Assembly (NCBI GenBank): GCA_002794735.1
Contig: NBAZ01000055.1
Span: 1 to 45,211 of the forward strand
Source: Pyrrhoderma lamaoense
Taxonomy: Eukaryota > Basidiomycota > Agaricomycetes > Hymenochaetales > Hymenochaetaceae
Length of the DNA stretch: 45,211 nucleotides
Direction of reading: 5' to 3'
Of this stretch, positions 1-9,364 are shown piece after piece. The translations under genes were made by a program, and so were the position numbers. The notes under the pieces are model-generated. The model was not told where the DNA came from, ran no database searches, and saw only the letters and a program-made list of their open reading frames with translations. The number at the start of each line of letters is the position of its first letter. Position 1 is the first letter of the stretch.

Positions 1-391
1 CTCTGAAATTTATGAGCCTATAAAGTTTCGGGAGAACCTTTTCCGTTGTTTATATCGCGAGTTGCATCGCGAGTCTACTCTTCAAGGAAGAAGAAATTTT
101 TTAAACTGTACCCGTAATGTTCCTGAATATTTCATGGAATTTCGTATCACTCTGGAGGAGTTACGCCAGCTAATGGTGAATACATATTTCAAAAATGAAA
201 AGGATAAATCCAAGCCCATCTTGTTGAATGAAAGTGCAAGCCTTCATACGGAATTCCTGAAAAGACTTCGCATGATTGAGTTGGATAGCTTTGAGGTTAA
301 GGCCTTCGTCATGAGCTACGGCGATACGAGAAGGAGTGATGATGATGATGATGATGAGAGGGAGGAGGAGGAGGAGGGGAGGGGAAATTGA
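1..391 (+). CDS. 3' end of a FunK1-type kinase copy (truncated by window edge)
   Basis: An open frame enters from the left edge (codons from base 2) and stops at TGA 389-391, giving about 129 residues. No true start is visible; the upstream part lies outside the window. The residues resemble the C-terminal lobe of the complete kinases here: the segment around VPEYFMEFRITLEELRQL aligns with the 'CIPRYF...LRASREEIV' region of the other exon 5s, and 'LHTEFLKRLR' with 'LHKALLSALHKTEK'. Where intact paralogues end in a basic KR-rich tail, this copy ends in a run of six Asp followed by Glu/Arg/Gly, encoded by a GAT microsatellite and a GGA-rich tract. Family membership is inferred from internal comparison only. 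Confidence 0.7.
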   Translation, partial: SEIYEPIKFRENLFRCLYRELHRESTLQGRRNFLNCTRNVPEYFMEFRITLEELRQLMVNTYFKNEKDKSKPILLNESASLHTEFLKRLRMIELDSFEVKAFVMSYGDTRRSDDDDDDEREEEEEGRGN

Positions 392-510
392 AAGAGGAGA
401 GGGGAAGGGGGAGGGAAGGGCAAGAGGAAGGGGGAGGAGGGGAGGAGCCGGAAGAGGGCAAGGAAGGGCAAGGGCAAGGGGGAAAGGGAAAGGTAGAGGT
501 AGAAGATAGT
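331..510 (+). repeat. GAT microsatellite and near-homopurine tract
   Basis: A short (GAT)n run at about 338-356 passes into some 150 nt made almost only of A and G (GGA, GGGA and AAGGG units). The first 60 nt are translated as the acidic tail of the partial kinase; the rest is 3' of its stop. Such tracts slip readily and can form triplex or G-rich structures, but that is inference. Confidence 0.85.
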
Positions 511-1437
511 GGAGGGGAATGTTATAGCTATTATTAAGTACAAAGGCATGTATTGTCTCACTTAGAAGTACATGTATTAAACACACGGAAGCAACAGGAG
601 GAGAAAGTAGAAAGCAATCACTTGTCGCAAGAGAAAGGAAATGGAGGATAATTGCACTTTCTTACAAAACATAGATACTAGATAGAACTCGAAAATAATT
701 GTGACATGACAAGTGAAGTAGCATTGCAAGTAACAATTATGTCGCAGTTTCCGTCACCATAATAGAACTTGGCTGTGACAACATACAATCGTCTCTTTCA
801 ACAAATCACAGATGAGTAAACTATACCAAACCGGTTCATCAATAAATACTGTAATCATATCTCTGATCTCCCCTCTACTCTTGACTTCGGTATGGACATA
901 ACGGAGAATCTGAGCTCTTTCCCATAATAAGCAAAGTAGAATAAGGTCTTCTTCAGGCACACACCATCTCTCTGATTATACTTCAAGCTGGAATGTCAGA
1001 TTCCGCCCGAATGAGTAATTATAAGTGACAAAGTAGAGGGGCATGGGGCATGGGAAGTGGTAAAATAATATAATCAAGGATGGAGAGCACATAGTATATG
1101 CTTATAAAACTGGTGGTTGCCTGGTCACTAGACGGTTTACACGAAACAGCCAATGTTGACCCGAACCATTGCTGACTGCACTATTCCGCAGTTTTAGCAC
1201 AAGCAGCTTGAAAGGCAACAAGCTGAGGCATACAAGTGCATAGAGGCAGTCACAAAGAGTTGAAGCGAATACAATAAGAAGGATATATTATACGAAGATG
1301 ATAAAACATAGTAGGCAATAGCACGGGGAATATGAGGATATTCTAATAAGGAAAGTAGAACAGATAAAGGTTGTTTGATACTCTAGCCATTGATACTTCC
1401 GATACGACTGCTCCCGGTACATTATGGCCAGGCACGC
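511..1437. other. Intergenic, no gene seen
   Basis: This is AT-rich sequence between the end of the partial kinase and the 3' end of locus A. Short open frames here show no family features. Around 1130-1200 is a block containing TGTTGACCCGAA that recurs at about 4866-4900, so it is probably part of a degenerate 3' flank shared by minus-strand copies. Confidence 0.5.
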
Positions 1438-3869
1438 CTAAGTTTCTAGATTTAGAGTAGCGCGAGATAGATTGCACAGAGACACATACCTTGCTCTCAC
1501 TGGAAAACGATAATCCCTTCGCTCGATAACACAATTGTAAACAGTTTTCTCATAAGAAAAATAGTGAGCGAGAACAACATCAAAATCACCCATATTTTCC
1601 TTAGCGTCACGAAGAAGAGAAAGGCATGTCGTGTGAAGTCCCTCAAATTCATCACTTTCCTCTGTTTGAAACCTGATGACAATAGGCTTACTTAGCTCCT
1701 CCTTCCTATACGTGGTTTCAATTGATCCACGCAATACCATTAAAGTCAATTGAAAGTCGGAGAAATATCGGGGAATGCACCCCTCAACAAAATATTCGAA
1801 TGTCTCGTCAAATCGAAGAAAATGAGCACGAGCTGTAGAGGTCAGAGTTCCAGGGAATATAGTCTGCTTATTTCTCCAACGGATACTAGACGACATATGA
1901 TCAAGTTCATCGTCTTCGGAAGGTGCCTTTTTCTCGAATGAAAACAACGTCCAAATTGCGACCCACCAAATCGACTCAATATCGTGAATATAATTATAAC
2001 AGAATCCAGTACCGCCATTCGTCTTTGCACCAATAGAGTTCTGTTCTGGTTCTGCTGTAGTTGCACGACTCTTCTTCATTAAGGCATCTCCTTTTTTATC
2101 GCCGTACTCCTCTTTACCTTTCGCAAACAAGTACTGTCCAGAGGCTATCTCATTAGACATGAAGTCAAGGGTACCCTGTAAGCAAGGATTTAGATATAGT
2201 ATTAATTGGTGGCATGGTGTTATATTACTGCATACAATTCGCGCATCACATGTAGCACCAGCACCGACCTTCTTCGCGAATTCAAGGTCACCGAGCATCC
2301 CTCTCCTCTCATTCGTCACGGGATCTACATATAAATAGATATTACCAGCACATATATCGTCATGCACCCATCCTGCTTTATGAATACGCAGAAGAGCTAG
2401 TTATTATCGGTATCGGTGTCAGGTGTTACAAGAATAAAGCTGGATCAATCAAAATACTCACTCTCAATCACGGCGACCAATACAGTCATTATCTCTTTAC
2501 TGTTAGTCAGTTTATAGAACGGGATAGCAACCTCATTATACAAGATACGATAATGAGTATGATGAGAATAGCCTTCTCTTTGGTTACCCTCACGAGATTG
2601 TGCATCTTTATGAATAGAATGAGTTTTTCCTTGAGCACCGTTATTTGTTCTTGCAGCTCTTTTAACAGATGAAAGCCTTTGAGGAGTCAGAGGTGAATAG
2701 TCAGGCAATTCATATAGAAGTGTCACTCCTTCAGCGTGATCCTTGATATCATTCACTTCTGCCTGTTCACATGCCAAATACGAAAGGAGACGACCATCAA
2801 CATACTTACGATCATCAAGATCAGTAATATCATCCAATATCATGTCTCGAATTTTGGGTTCAGAGATCCACTTATCCGCCAGCCAATAGTCCTTGAGTAT
2901 GACTATGCCTGCCTTTTTACCTTCAACAATATATTGAGCTTCGTATACACGAGTTCCTGGTCCGACAACCATCCTTGCTCGCTGAAGAGAGTGGGCCTGC
3001 AATTCATCTACTTGTATAATGTTCCCTGAGATATCGATTGTACAAACACGCTCTCCATCAATATAACTTGTAGATATCGTTGCATCCCATCCAAGTTCAA
3101 CACTGGAGGCGTACAATAATGAGAGGAGTATTTTAACAACACTTCGATAATCCTTCATATACATACATTAGTATCGATGTGTACTCTAGTGAAAAAATTT
3201 GCACACCTTATTGATATCGAATTCATCACTGACAAGTATGGCTCTTCTGGAGAGGAACCATACTTGCATAGCGGTATTAGTCATACGAGTCCCGTATACG
3301 AATCTCCGGCAAGGATCGTAAGCCATTATATACTGCATAGGATACGTAGACTGTTCAATGTCCTATTCCAGATATTAACATCGTGGGGCTACTTCAAATT
3401 AGGAATGACTTACATCATGAATACTAATCATGTTATTCTTGCTGAAAGAGATAGGAACAGCGATATTATACCAGTATCTTTCATTCGTGTACTTCTCTAT
3501 AGTATCTGAAAGGAACAGTGCTGTGCCACAAGTGAGATTTCCAGACAAGCGTACTTGATTCCTGGCGATCTCAATCTCTCGATCACTTGGAATAGATTCG
3601 GATGATATTCTGTTTACCTCACTATTCAGTGAGCTTATAATGTCGGTCAATAGTCTCTTGAGAAATGCTGTGTTTTTACTGTCATTCTTAGTAGTCTTGT
3701 TTATGCCATTCCATTCAAATCTTCCTCCTCGTAGACCGTTTAGGACACATCTTCTCTTCAATCCATTACAAATCCTGTCGATATCGAATCCTTGATTGAG
3801 CGGTGGCAGGAGATGCTCAAAGAGATATTCGTCAGATACCTGGAACTCTGGTAATCCAATATCTTTCAT
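1438..3869 (-). CDS. Locus A: divergent FunK1-type protein kinase
   Basis: Five exons read right to left: 3869-3414, 3362-3207, 3152-2462, 2396-2236 and 2175-1438, giving about 733 residues. Donors are GTAAGT, GTGTGC, GTGAGT and GTATGC; all acceptors end AG, and intron phases match the other loci (0,0,1,0). The ATG at 3869 aligns with the exon 1 start of the paralogues. The glycine loop is GPGTRVYEAQ (about residue 268) and the lysine motif VILKDYW (K291). The catalytic loop reads HDDICAGN at 446-453, with Asp in place of the HRD arginine; the catalytic Asp and Asn remain. GMLGDLEFA and HDIESIWW follow. It is the most divergent full-length copy here. The 60-nt intron 4 has no in-frame stop, so retention would add 20 residues. 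The C-terminal basic tail is not conserved. Confidence 0.8.
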
Positions 3870-4977
3870 TGTCCGCCTCTGCTTTGACTCGTGCTATCCA
3901 ATGTCTATTATAGTATATCCTTCTTGTTTGCCCGTAAGTTCAGTGAGTTGCACTGAGTGCCTGAGTCTCAAATTTCTGCGAAGCTATATAGAAGTATGTT
4001 GAATAATCGTGTAAAAGAATGCTTTCTGCTAATACTGGAGGATCCTACCTGTCTCTCTTTTAGTTGTTTCTAGATGTCCTTTAGGCTTCTCTGCGCCTTT
4101 GTGATGAGTAAAGGTAGATGATAAGAGCTTTAGATCCGAGATGCAAGCCCTAGTGTCTCGACTCGGTCCTTATGCTCAGATTCAAGCACTAACAGTGGGA
4201 TGTCGTGATCTTGGTAGTTTAAAGTGGTTTCAGGACAAGCGCGACTAGTTACAATAGGAGTGCCCTAATCTGTAATACACACGTGTTATATTCTTTGAGG
4301 TGAGGTGTTAATGAATTAAGTCATAAGAAGAGTACTAGAATAGATACGGATCAGGGGAAACTAGAGAACTACTTATCTGTTTTACAGAACAGTGTAAGGT
4401 GATATAGAAGCAAATTATATAATCGAATTGGATGAAAGAACGGTACACTCAATATATTGGGGTATCGACCATCAACCGCTTCTCCAATCACAATTGATAT
4501 AACCTTAGTTTTTAATATTATTCGTTTCGCTCATCCATGCCACAATTAACCTCAGATCTTTTTGATCATATATCTAGGTGTGCTCTATTCATAATATAGC
4601 TATGAAATACCCGAGAACTTCATCAGGGTTAACAATACGATACAGTCCTAAGTACCATGATCACACCCATCACTCTCTGGACCTTGACTGGAACACCAGA
4701 AGTTGGACTGGAGAGCAGAAACTACCCGAAGAAGTAATTGTCTTTACTAAGCTACAGAAGAATATAGGGATTGAGAAGAGCTAAAGATATATAATGAAAG
4801 GATGAGGGCACCTAGTACAGACTCGTTTAACCCAGTAGCCTATTGGTTAACAAGGGCTTATAACAAATCAATCAATGTTGACCCGAATTTCTGTTGGTGC
4901 TTGTTTCTCCTTCTTTATGCAAAAAATTGACCCATGCATGAAAACGGTAAAAAATATCGAAGCAGGTTGAAAACTTG
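3870..4977. other. Upstream region of locus A and decayed flank
   Basis: No gene is supported. The first 400 bases are the promoter side of locus A. From about 4860 the sequence resembles the 3' flank found downstream of minus-strand copies (TGTTGACCCGAA block at about 4873), which fits the kinase relic immediately to its right. Confidence 0.5.
4221..4251 (-). promoter_or_regulatory. Conserved upstream box of locus A
   Basis: On the minus strand this reads AACTAGTCGCGC, a short spacer, then GAAACCACTTT. It lies about 350 bases upstream of the locus A ATG. It matches the box upstream of most other kinase copies, although the rest of the promoter has diverged. Confidence 0.6.
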
Positions 4978-5005
4978 ACCGGCTATCAACTTAATTGGTC
5001 CTACA
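4978..5005 (+). mobile_element. 3' terminal remnant of a solo-LTR family
   Basis: These 28 bases match the last bases of the three full LTRs in this window (…TTGGTCCTACA end, CA terminus). The rest of the element is missing. The remnant abuts a kinase fragment directly. Confidence 0.6.
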
Positions 5006-5172
5006 CCATCATCTCCGTCATCGTTATCACTGATATGTAAGTAGTGTCCGGTGTCTATCTCTGTGGCAATGAGCTCAAGGGTACCCTGGAAGCAATGGTA
5101 TCAGATAAACTGGAAGTAGGTAGCGCCAATTATTGCATACAGTTCGCATATCATAACTAGCACCAGCCGACC
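5006..5172 (-). pseudogene. FunK1 exon 4-intron-exon 5 relic
   Basis: Read on the minus strand, about 5172-5135 resembles the end of exon 4 (GGTGCTAGTTATGATATGCGAACT) followed by a GTATGC donor. The segment from about 5088 resembles the exon 5 start: GTLELIATEI replaces GTLDFMATEI, then a short HYLH segment like that of locus K and an acidic stretch. Nothing upstream or downstream of this piece survives. It sits between two fragments of the LTR family, so it is a rearranged relic of a lost copy. Confidence 0.7.
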
Positions 5173-5260
5173 TACCTAGGTGTAGGCAGACTCTTAAACC
5201 CAAGTCCTTGCCACTAAAAGCGACTAACAGGTCCAACTCTGACCTTAAGTTAAGTTTTCA
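5173..5260 (-). mobile_element. 5' terminal remnant of the LTR family, inverted
   Basis: On the minus strand this begins TGAAAACTTAACTTAAGG and runs to GTCTGCCTACACC, matching the first 85 or so bases of the full LTRs. Its outer end (5260) abuts the conserved upstream block of locus B. It lies opposite in orientation to the remnant at 4978-5005, so the two are not simply the ends of one element. Confidence 0.7.
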
Positions 5261-5781
5261 TCAATATCTATAATAATAAGTGACCGTGACTTGCTAGTGA
5301 CTCAGGCATTATTCGATATCTATACCCTGTCATTTGCTTGATGGATCCATTTATCTGTTTTGTTAAATTTACACGTATACGTGATCATGCGTCCTCGGAG
5401 GTACTGCCATTTTATTACTTATCTCTGCATTCTCTTACAACAGCTACTTAATCATTATCTTCTTTCCACCTAATGTTATTTACTCATTAAAATCTCGCTT
5501 GTAATCCATGTTACGTATTCGTTACGTGCACTTCGAACGTGACTAGTCGCGGACTACTTGAAACCATCTTTGACCCATGAGGCTACAATCACCCCTTTGC
5601 TACGGTTTGCATCTGGAAGTAGGAGTCTAAAACAGGATACTGGAAGTCTATCCTCAGACCATTGTCACATAGCCAGTACCTATATAATCCACGAAGAAAC
5701 ACAAGCCAGATTGAAAGGAAAAGTGAAGAAACAGTATAAAGGAGAATAGACGATTTGGGCCACCTCCTTACAATAATTTCA
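5261..5781 (+). promoter_or_regulatory. Upstream region of locus B
   Basis: Homologous blocks occur upstream of C, E, F, G and H: a GTGAC(C/T)GTGACTT-like block at about 5280, the GACTAGTC/GAAACCA box at 5540-5571, an AGTAGGAGTC…GGATACTG block at about 5618, and a CACGAAGA/ACACGACTAAA-like segment just before the start. No separate gene is seen. Confidence 0.65.
5540..5571 (+). promoter_or_regulatory. Conserved GACTAGTC / GAAACCA box, locus B
   Basis: TGACTAGTCGCG, a 9-base spacer, then GAAACCATCTTTGAC. The 8-base core GACTAGTC is its own reverse complement. It lies about 210 bases upstream of the chosen ATG. Confidence 0.65.
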
Positions 5782-8187
5782 ATGACTTGCGAATACTACG
5801 AGTCAAATATATTGGAAAACCTTCGATTCTCGGTAAACCAGGTATCTGATCAATATTTATCCGACCATGTTCTACCACCGATCCAGAAAGTGATTGATAT
5901 TGAGAAGATATATGATAAACTGAAGAGAAGATTCGTCTACAAGGAGCTACGGAAAGGAAGATATGGATGGATCGATCTCAACAAGACCAAGAAGCGGAAT
6001 CATAATAACGCTGCAATCCTTAAGGGACCAATGACTGATGTCCTGAATGCAATGATTGTTGGACCAAATGATATATCATCTGAATTATCGACAAGCATTC
6101 TGGAGTTGGAAACAGATGGGAATCGAATAGATTCATCCGAATATTTGCAAATCGACGGCGCACTACTCTTATCAGATGCGACAGAAAAAGATAAAAGTAG
6201 AAGGTGCTGGTATGATGTTGCCATTCCTATCTCGTTCAGCAAGGATGTCACAGAAAGCACTTCTGATGTGAGTCATCGTAGTTTTTGGAATAATTCAAAG
6301 TGATAACATCCTGAATAGGACATCGGACAAGTCATAAACTGCATGCACCATATAATGGCATATGATCCTTGCCGGAGATTCATATACGGAATACATATGA
6401 CTGATACCACTATTCAGGTGTGCTTCCTCTCTAGACGTTCGATACTCAGTAGTAGTCAATTTGATCTCAATAAAGTGCGCAGTTCCGCTCATCTGTATAC
6501 AAATCGATACTGATGAACGCATATGAAGGACCACCGAAGTGTTATCAAAGTACTTCTCTCTTTATTATATGCTTCCAATTCCGATCTTGGATGGGATCCG
6601 ACCATCTCTGTCGATCTTGTTGAAGGCGAACGTAACTACATGATTGATATATCTGGAACTCTTGTATCAACAAATGAGTCACTCTCTCTTTCCCGCCAGC
6701 GAGCAGAGTGGGTTATTGGATCGGGAACACGTGTGTACAAGGCTCATAAGATCATCAATGGAAAGAAGGCAGGTATGGTCGTACTCAAGGATTATTGGTT
6801 ATCAGATGGGCGGATTCCCGAACCTGATATTCGAGACATGATATTGAATGATATTACTGATCTTGACGACCGAGATTATGTTGATAAACATGTCCTTTCG
6901 TGCTCGGCATACGGACAAGTGAAGGTGGATGATGTTGTGGACCACACAGAAAGAGTGATACCTCGGAGTAAATCACCTGATCATTCACAGAAACTCAAAA
7001 TCCCGACTCCTACAGAGGTTACAGATGATGATAAGAGTGTCAGAGTCAATAACGGTGCTCAAGAGGACATAAATAATACCTTCAAAAATCCAATGGTCCA
7101 TGAGGATGACCAGAAAGAAAGTAATCCCCATCGGACTCACTACCGTATCTTGTATAATGAGGTCGCTATTCCGTTTTATGAACTGACCAACAGTAAGGAT
7201 ATACTGATTGTATTGATCGACGTGGTTGAGAGTGAGTGATGATTCTTTATTGATACCAGAATACCTGAATGTGATCATAATAAACTAGCTCTCCTACGCA
7301 TCCACAAGGCAGGGTGGGTACATCGAGATATTAGTACAGGGAATATCTATCTATATTCAGATCCTGTGACGAATGAGAAGCGAGGAATGCTTGGGGACCT
7401 TGAATTTGCAAAGAAGGTCGGTACTGGTGCTAGATATGATGTGCGAATAGTATGCAATGTTTTCATCTCCTACTTCCCAATTCCAAGTTGTTTGATACTT
7501 TGTTTTTAGGGTACACTTGATTTCATGTCTATCGAAGTAGCTGCTGGAAAATACTTGTTTACCGAAAGAGGAACGGGAAACGATATACTCTCGAGGATGG
7601 ATGCATATGAAAACGAGCAGACATCTAGCGATGCTCAATCGAATGTCGGCCCTGTCATATGCAACAACTACATCCACGATCTTGAATCAGTATGGTGGAT
7701 CGCAGTTTGGGCGTTATTCTCATTTGAAAAAAAGATGCCATTAGGAGATGATGTACTTGATCCGATGGCATCCAGTACCCGTAGGAAGAATAAGCAAACT
7801 CTGTTCCCCGGCGTTCTGAGTTCTACGCATCGCGGACACTTCTTCTCTATTGAAGGTGATTTTGAGGCCTCTGTTGAAGGGTGTATTCCCCGATACTTCA
7901 CCAAACTCGTGTACAATCTGCGAGCCTCACGTGAAGAGATTGTGAACACATATGAAAGAGAAGAAGTTGACGAGCCTACTGTCATCACATTCAAAGAAAA
8001 CGATGATGGTAAGGGTGTATGTCTTCACAAGGCACTCCTTTCTGCCCTGCATAAGACGGAGAAAGTGATGGAAGATTTCGAGATTGTTCTCGTTCCCTCG
8101 TCTGATTCTAGGTCAACTACCACCAAACGAGCTATTGAAGGACAGACTGGACGTTTGCCAAAACGACAAAAGTATGTATCTCATTGA
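5782..8187 (+). CDS. Locus B: FunK1-type protein kinase, intact, type A tail
   Basis: Five exons: 5782-6267, 6319-6474, 6529-7231, 7289-7449 and 7510-8187; 727 residues. All introns (51, 54, 57, 60 nt) are GT-AG. The kinase core has GSGTRVYKAH (loop from G278), VVLKDYW (K301), HRDISTGN (catalytic D462), GDLEFA (D485) in place of DFG, GTLDFM at the exon 5 start and HDLESVWW (558 on). The tail carries KR at 708-709 and KRQK at 720-723, a bipartite nuclear-localisation-like signal. Family members are thought to be Ser/Thr-type protein kinases; the substrate is unknown. The usual start ATGGAT is mutated here (ATTGGA), so the in-frame ATG at 5782 is chosen and the N-terminus is about 10 residues longer than in the paralogues. 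A GTATGT after KRQK may be a further donor leading to an exon ending at 8281. Confidence 0.87.
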
Positions 8188-8281
8188 AAATTACCTCTCT
8201 TCGTTGTCTAGCTATAGTTATCTAGGTGCCATTGATTATAATCATCAACAAAACACCGGACACAGTCGTGGAAGGATATAA

Positions 8282-9364
8282 TAAAATACTTGTAACTTAT
8301 ATTTTGATTTGTTTTCAATTTTTGCATACACTCGTTTCCCTCATGTTATGACATACTCAACCTACATAACACCGTATAATATCACATGTATGTTTCTTGT
8401 TGTATTTGAGCTATGTATTATAAGATGGTGGAGACAATACTTGTAGTAAGTAGGAAGAACTCAGGTCTCAATCGCAATTGTAGTGCAAACGACCATGTTC
8501 TGAGTCAAGACAAATCGATTCGCTTCATGTCTGTTAATTGTTAGCAACTGGGTTTGATGAGTTTGTACTGAGCGCTTCTCCATAATTTTTCTATATCTTC
8601 TATGCTTACTTACTTTTTTTAATGACATATGAACACTAATTCAGCTTCTAGTGAAACCTGAGTTGAAGTTCATCACAGAGCTTCTTCACAGAGATGATGC
8701 GCGAACGAGGAAGTTCTTGCCATATTTACAATAAAGAGATACCTGTTTCTTTCATATTCATAAGAACATATTTTTTTGGATCTATTGAGCTATAATCCGA
8801 TGGATAAACTTGGTGAGTCGAATAAAGGCCCTGAATGAAGTCACATCAATGGTGATTTAGAGAGGTCGATATCTAAAAATAATAAGTGATAGTGACTTAT
8901 ATGTGACTCAAGTTTTGCTTCACTCATCTCGATGTTTGTCTTTTGTTAATTATTTGAACCCATCGTTCTGTTCTGTATTAACTACAACCAGTTCTTTGAT
9001 TCGATATCACTTCATTATTTACCTCCCCATTCTCTTCCTCATGGTAATTGCTCATTGTCAATTCGCTTATTTCCGTTTTACGTGCTTATTACACACACTT
9101 CAAACGTGACTAGTTTTACTCGAAACCACCTTTGACTACTGAAGGTTGAAACTTCGATCACCTTTTTCTAGAGCTTGCATCTGAAAGTAGGAGTCTTGAC
9201 CAGGATACTGTCCATTTCAATCACAGTCATATACGCATAACAGATACCTATACACCCCACGGTGACACAGGCCAAATTTCAGAGAAAGCGAAGACACGAC
9301 TAAAATCATCTACGTATATTCGTTCAAAAGTGTTGAATACTACGATCCACGGCACAGAGCGATA
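8282..9364. other. Type A 3' flank of B and upstream region of C
   Basis: 8282-8830 is a 3' flank shared, with many substitutions, by loci E (19704-20290) and G (28028-28500), showing that the type A exon 5 travels with its downstream DNA. From about 8880 the conserved upstream blocks of the kinase family begin (GTGACTTATATGTGACTCAA block). No additional gene is supported. Confidence 0.65.
9107..9133 (+). promoter_or_regulatory. Conserved upstream box, locus C
   Basis: TGACTAG, then GAAACCACCTTTGAC at 9122. The right half of the palindrome is shortened here (TGACTAGTTTT). It lies about 235 bases before the ATG. Confidence 0.6.

Noticed and set aside
170..586. Long antisense Pro/Leu/Ser-rich frame
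   Set aside because: It is the reverse reading of a homopurine repeat tract and the partial kinase; low complexity explains the openness.
5558..5749. 63-codon frame upstream of locus B (also seen at 17018 and 20604 upstream of E and F)
   Set aside because: Frames cover the conserved promoter/leader region; they start and end differently in each copy and are probably openness in conserved non-coding DNA. An upstream ORF role cannot be excluded.
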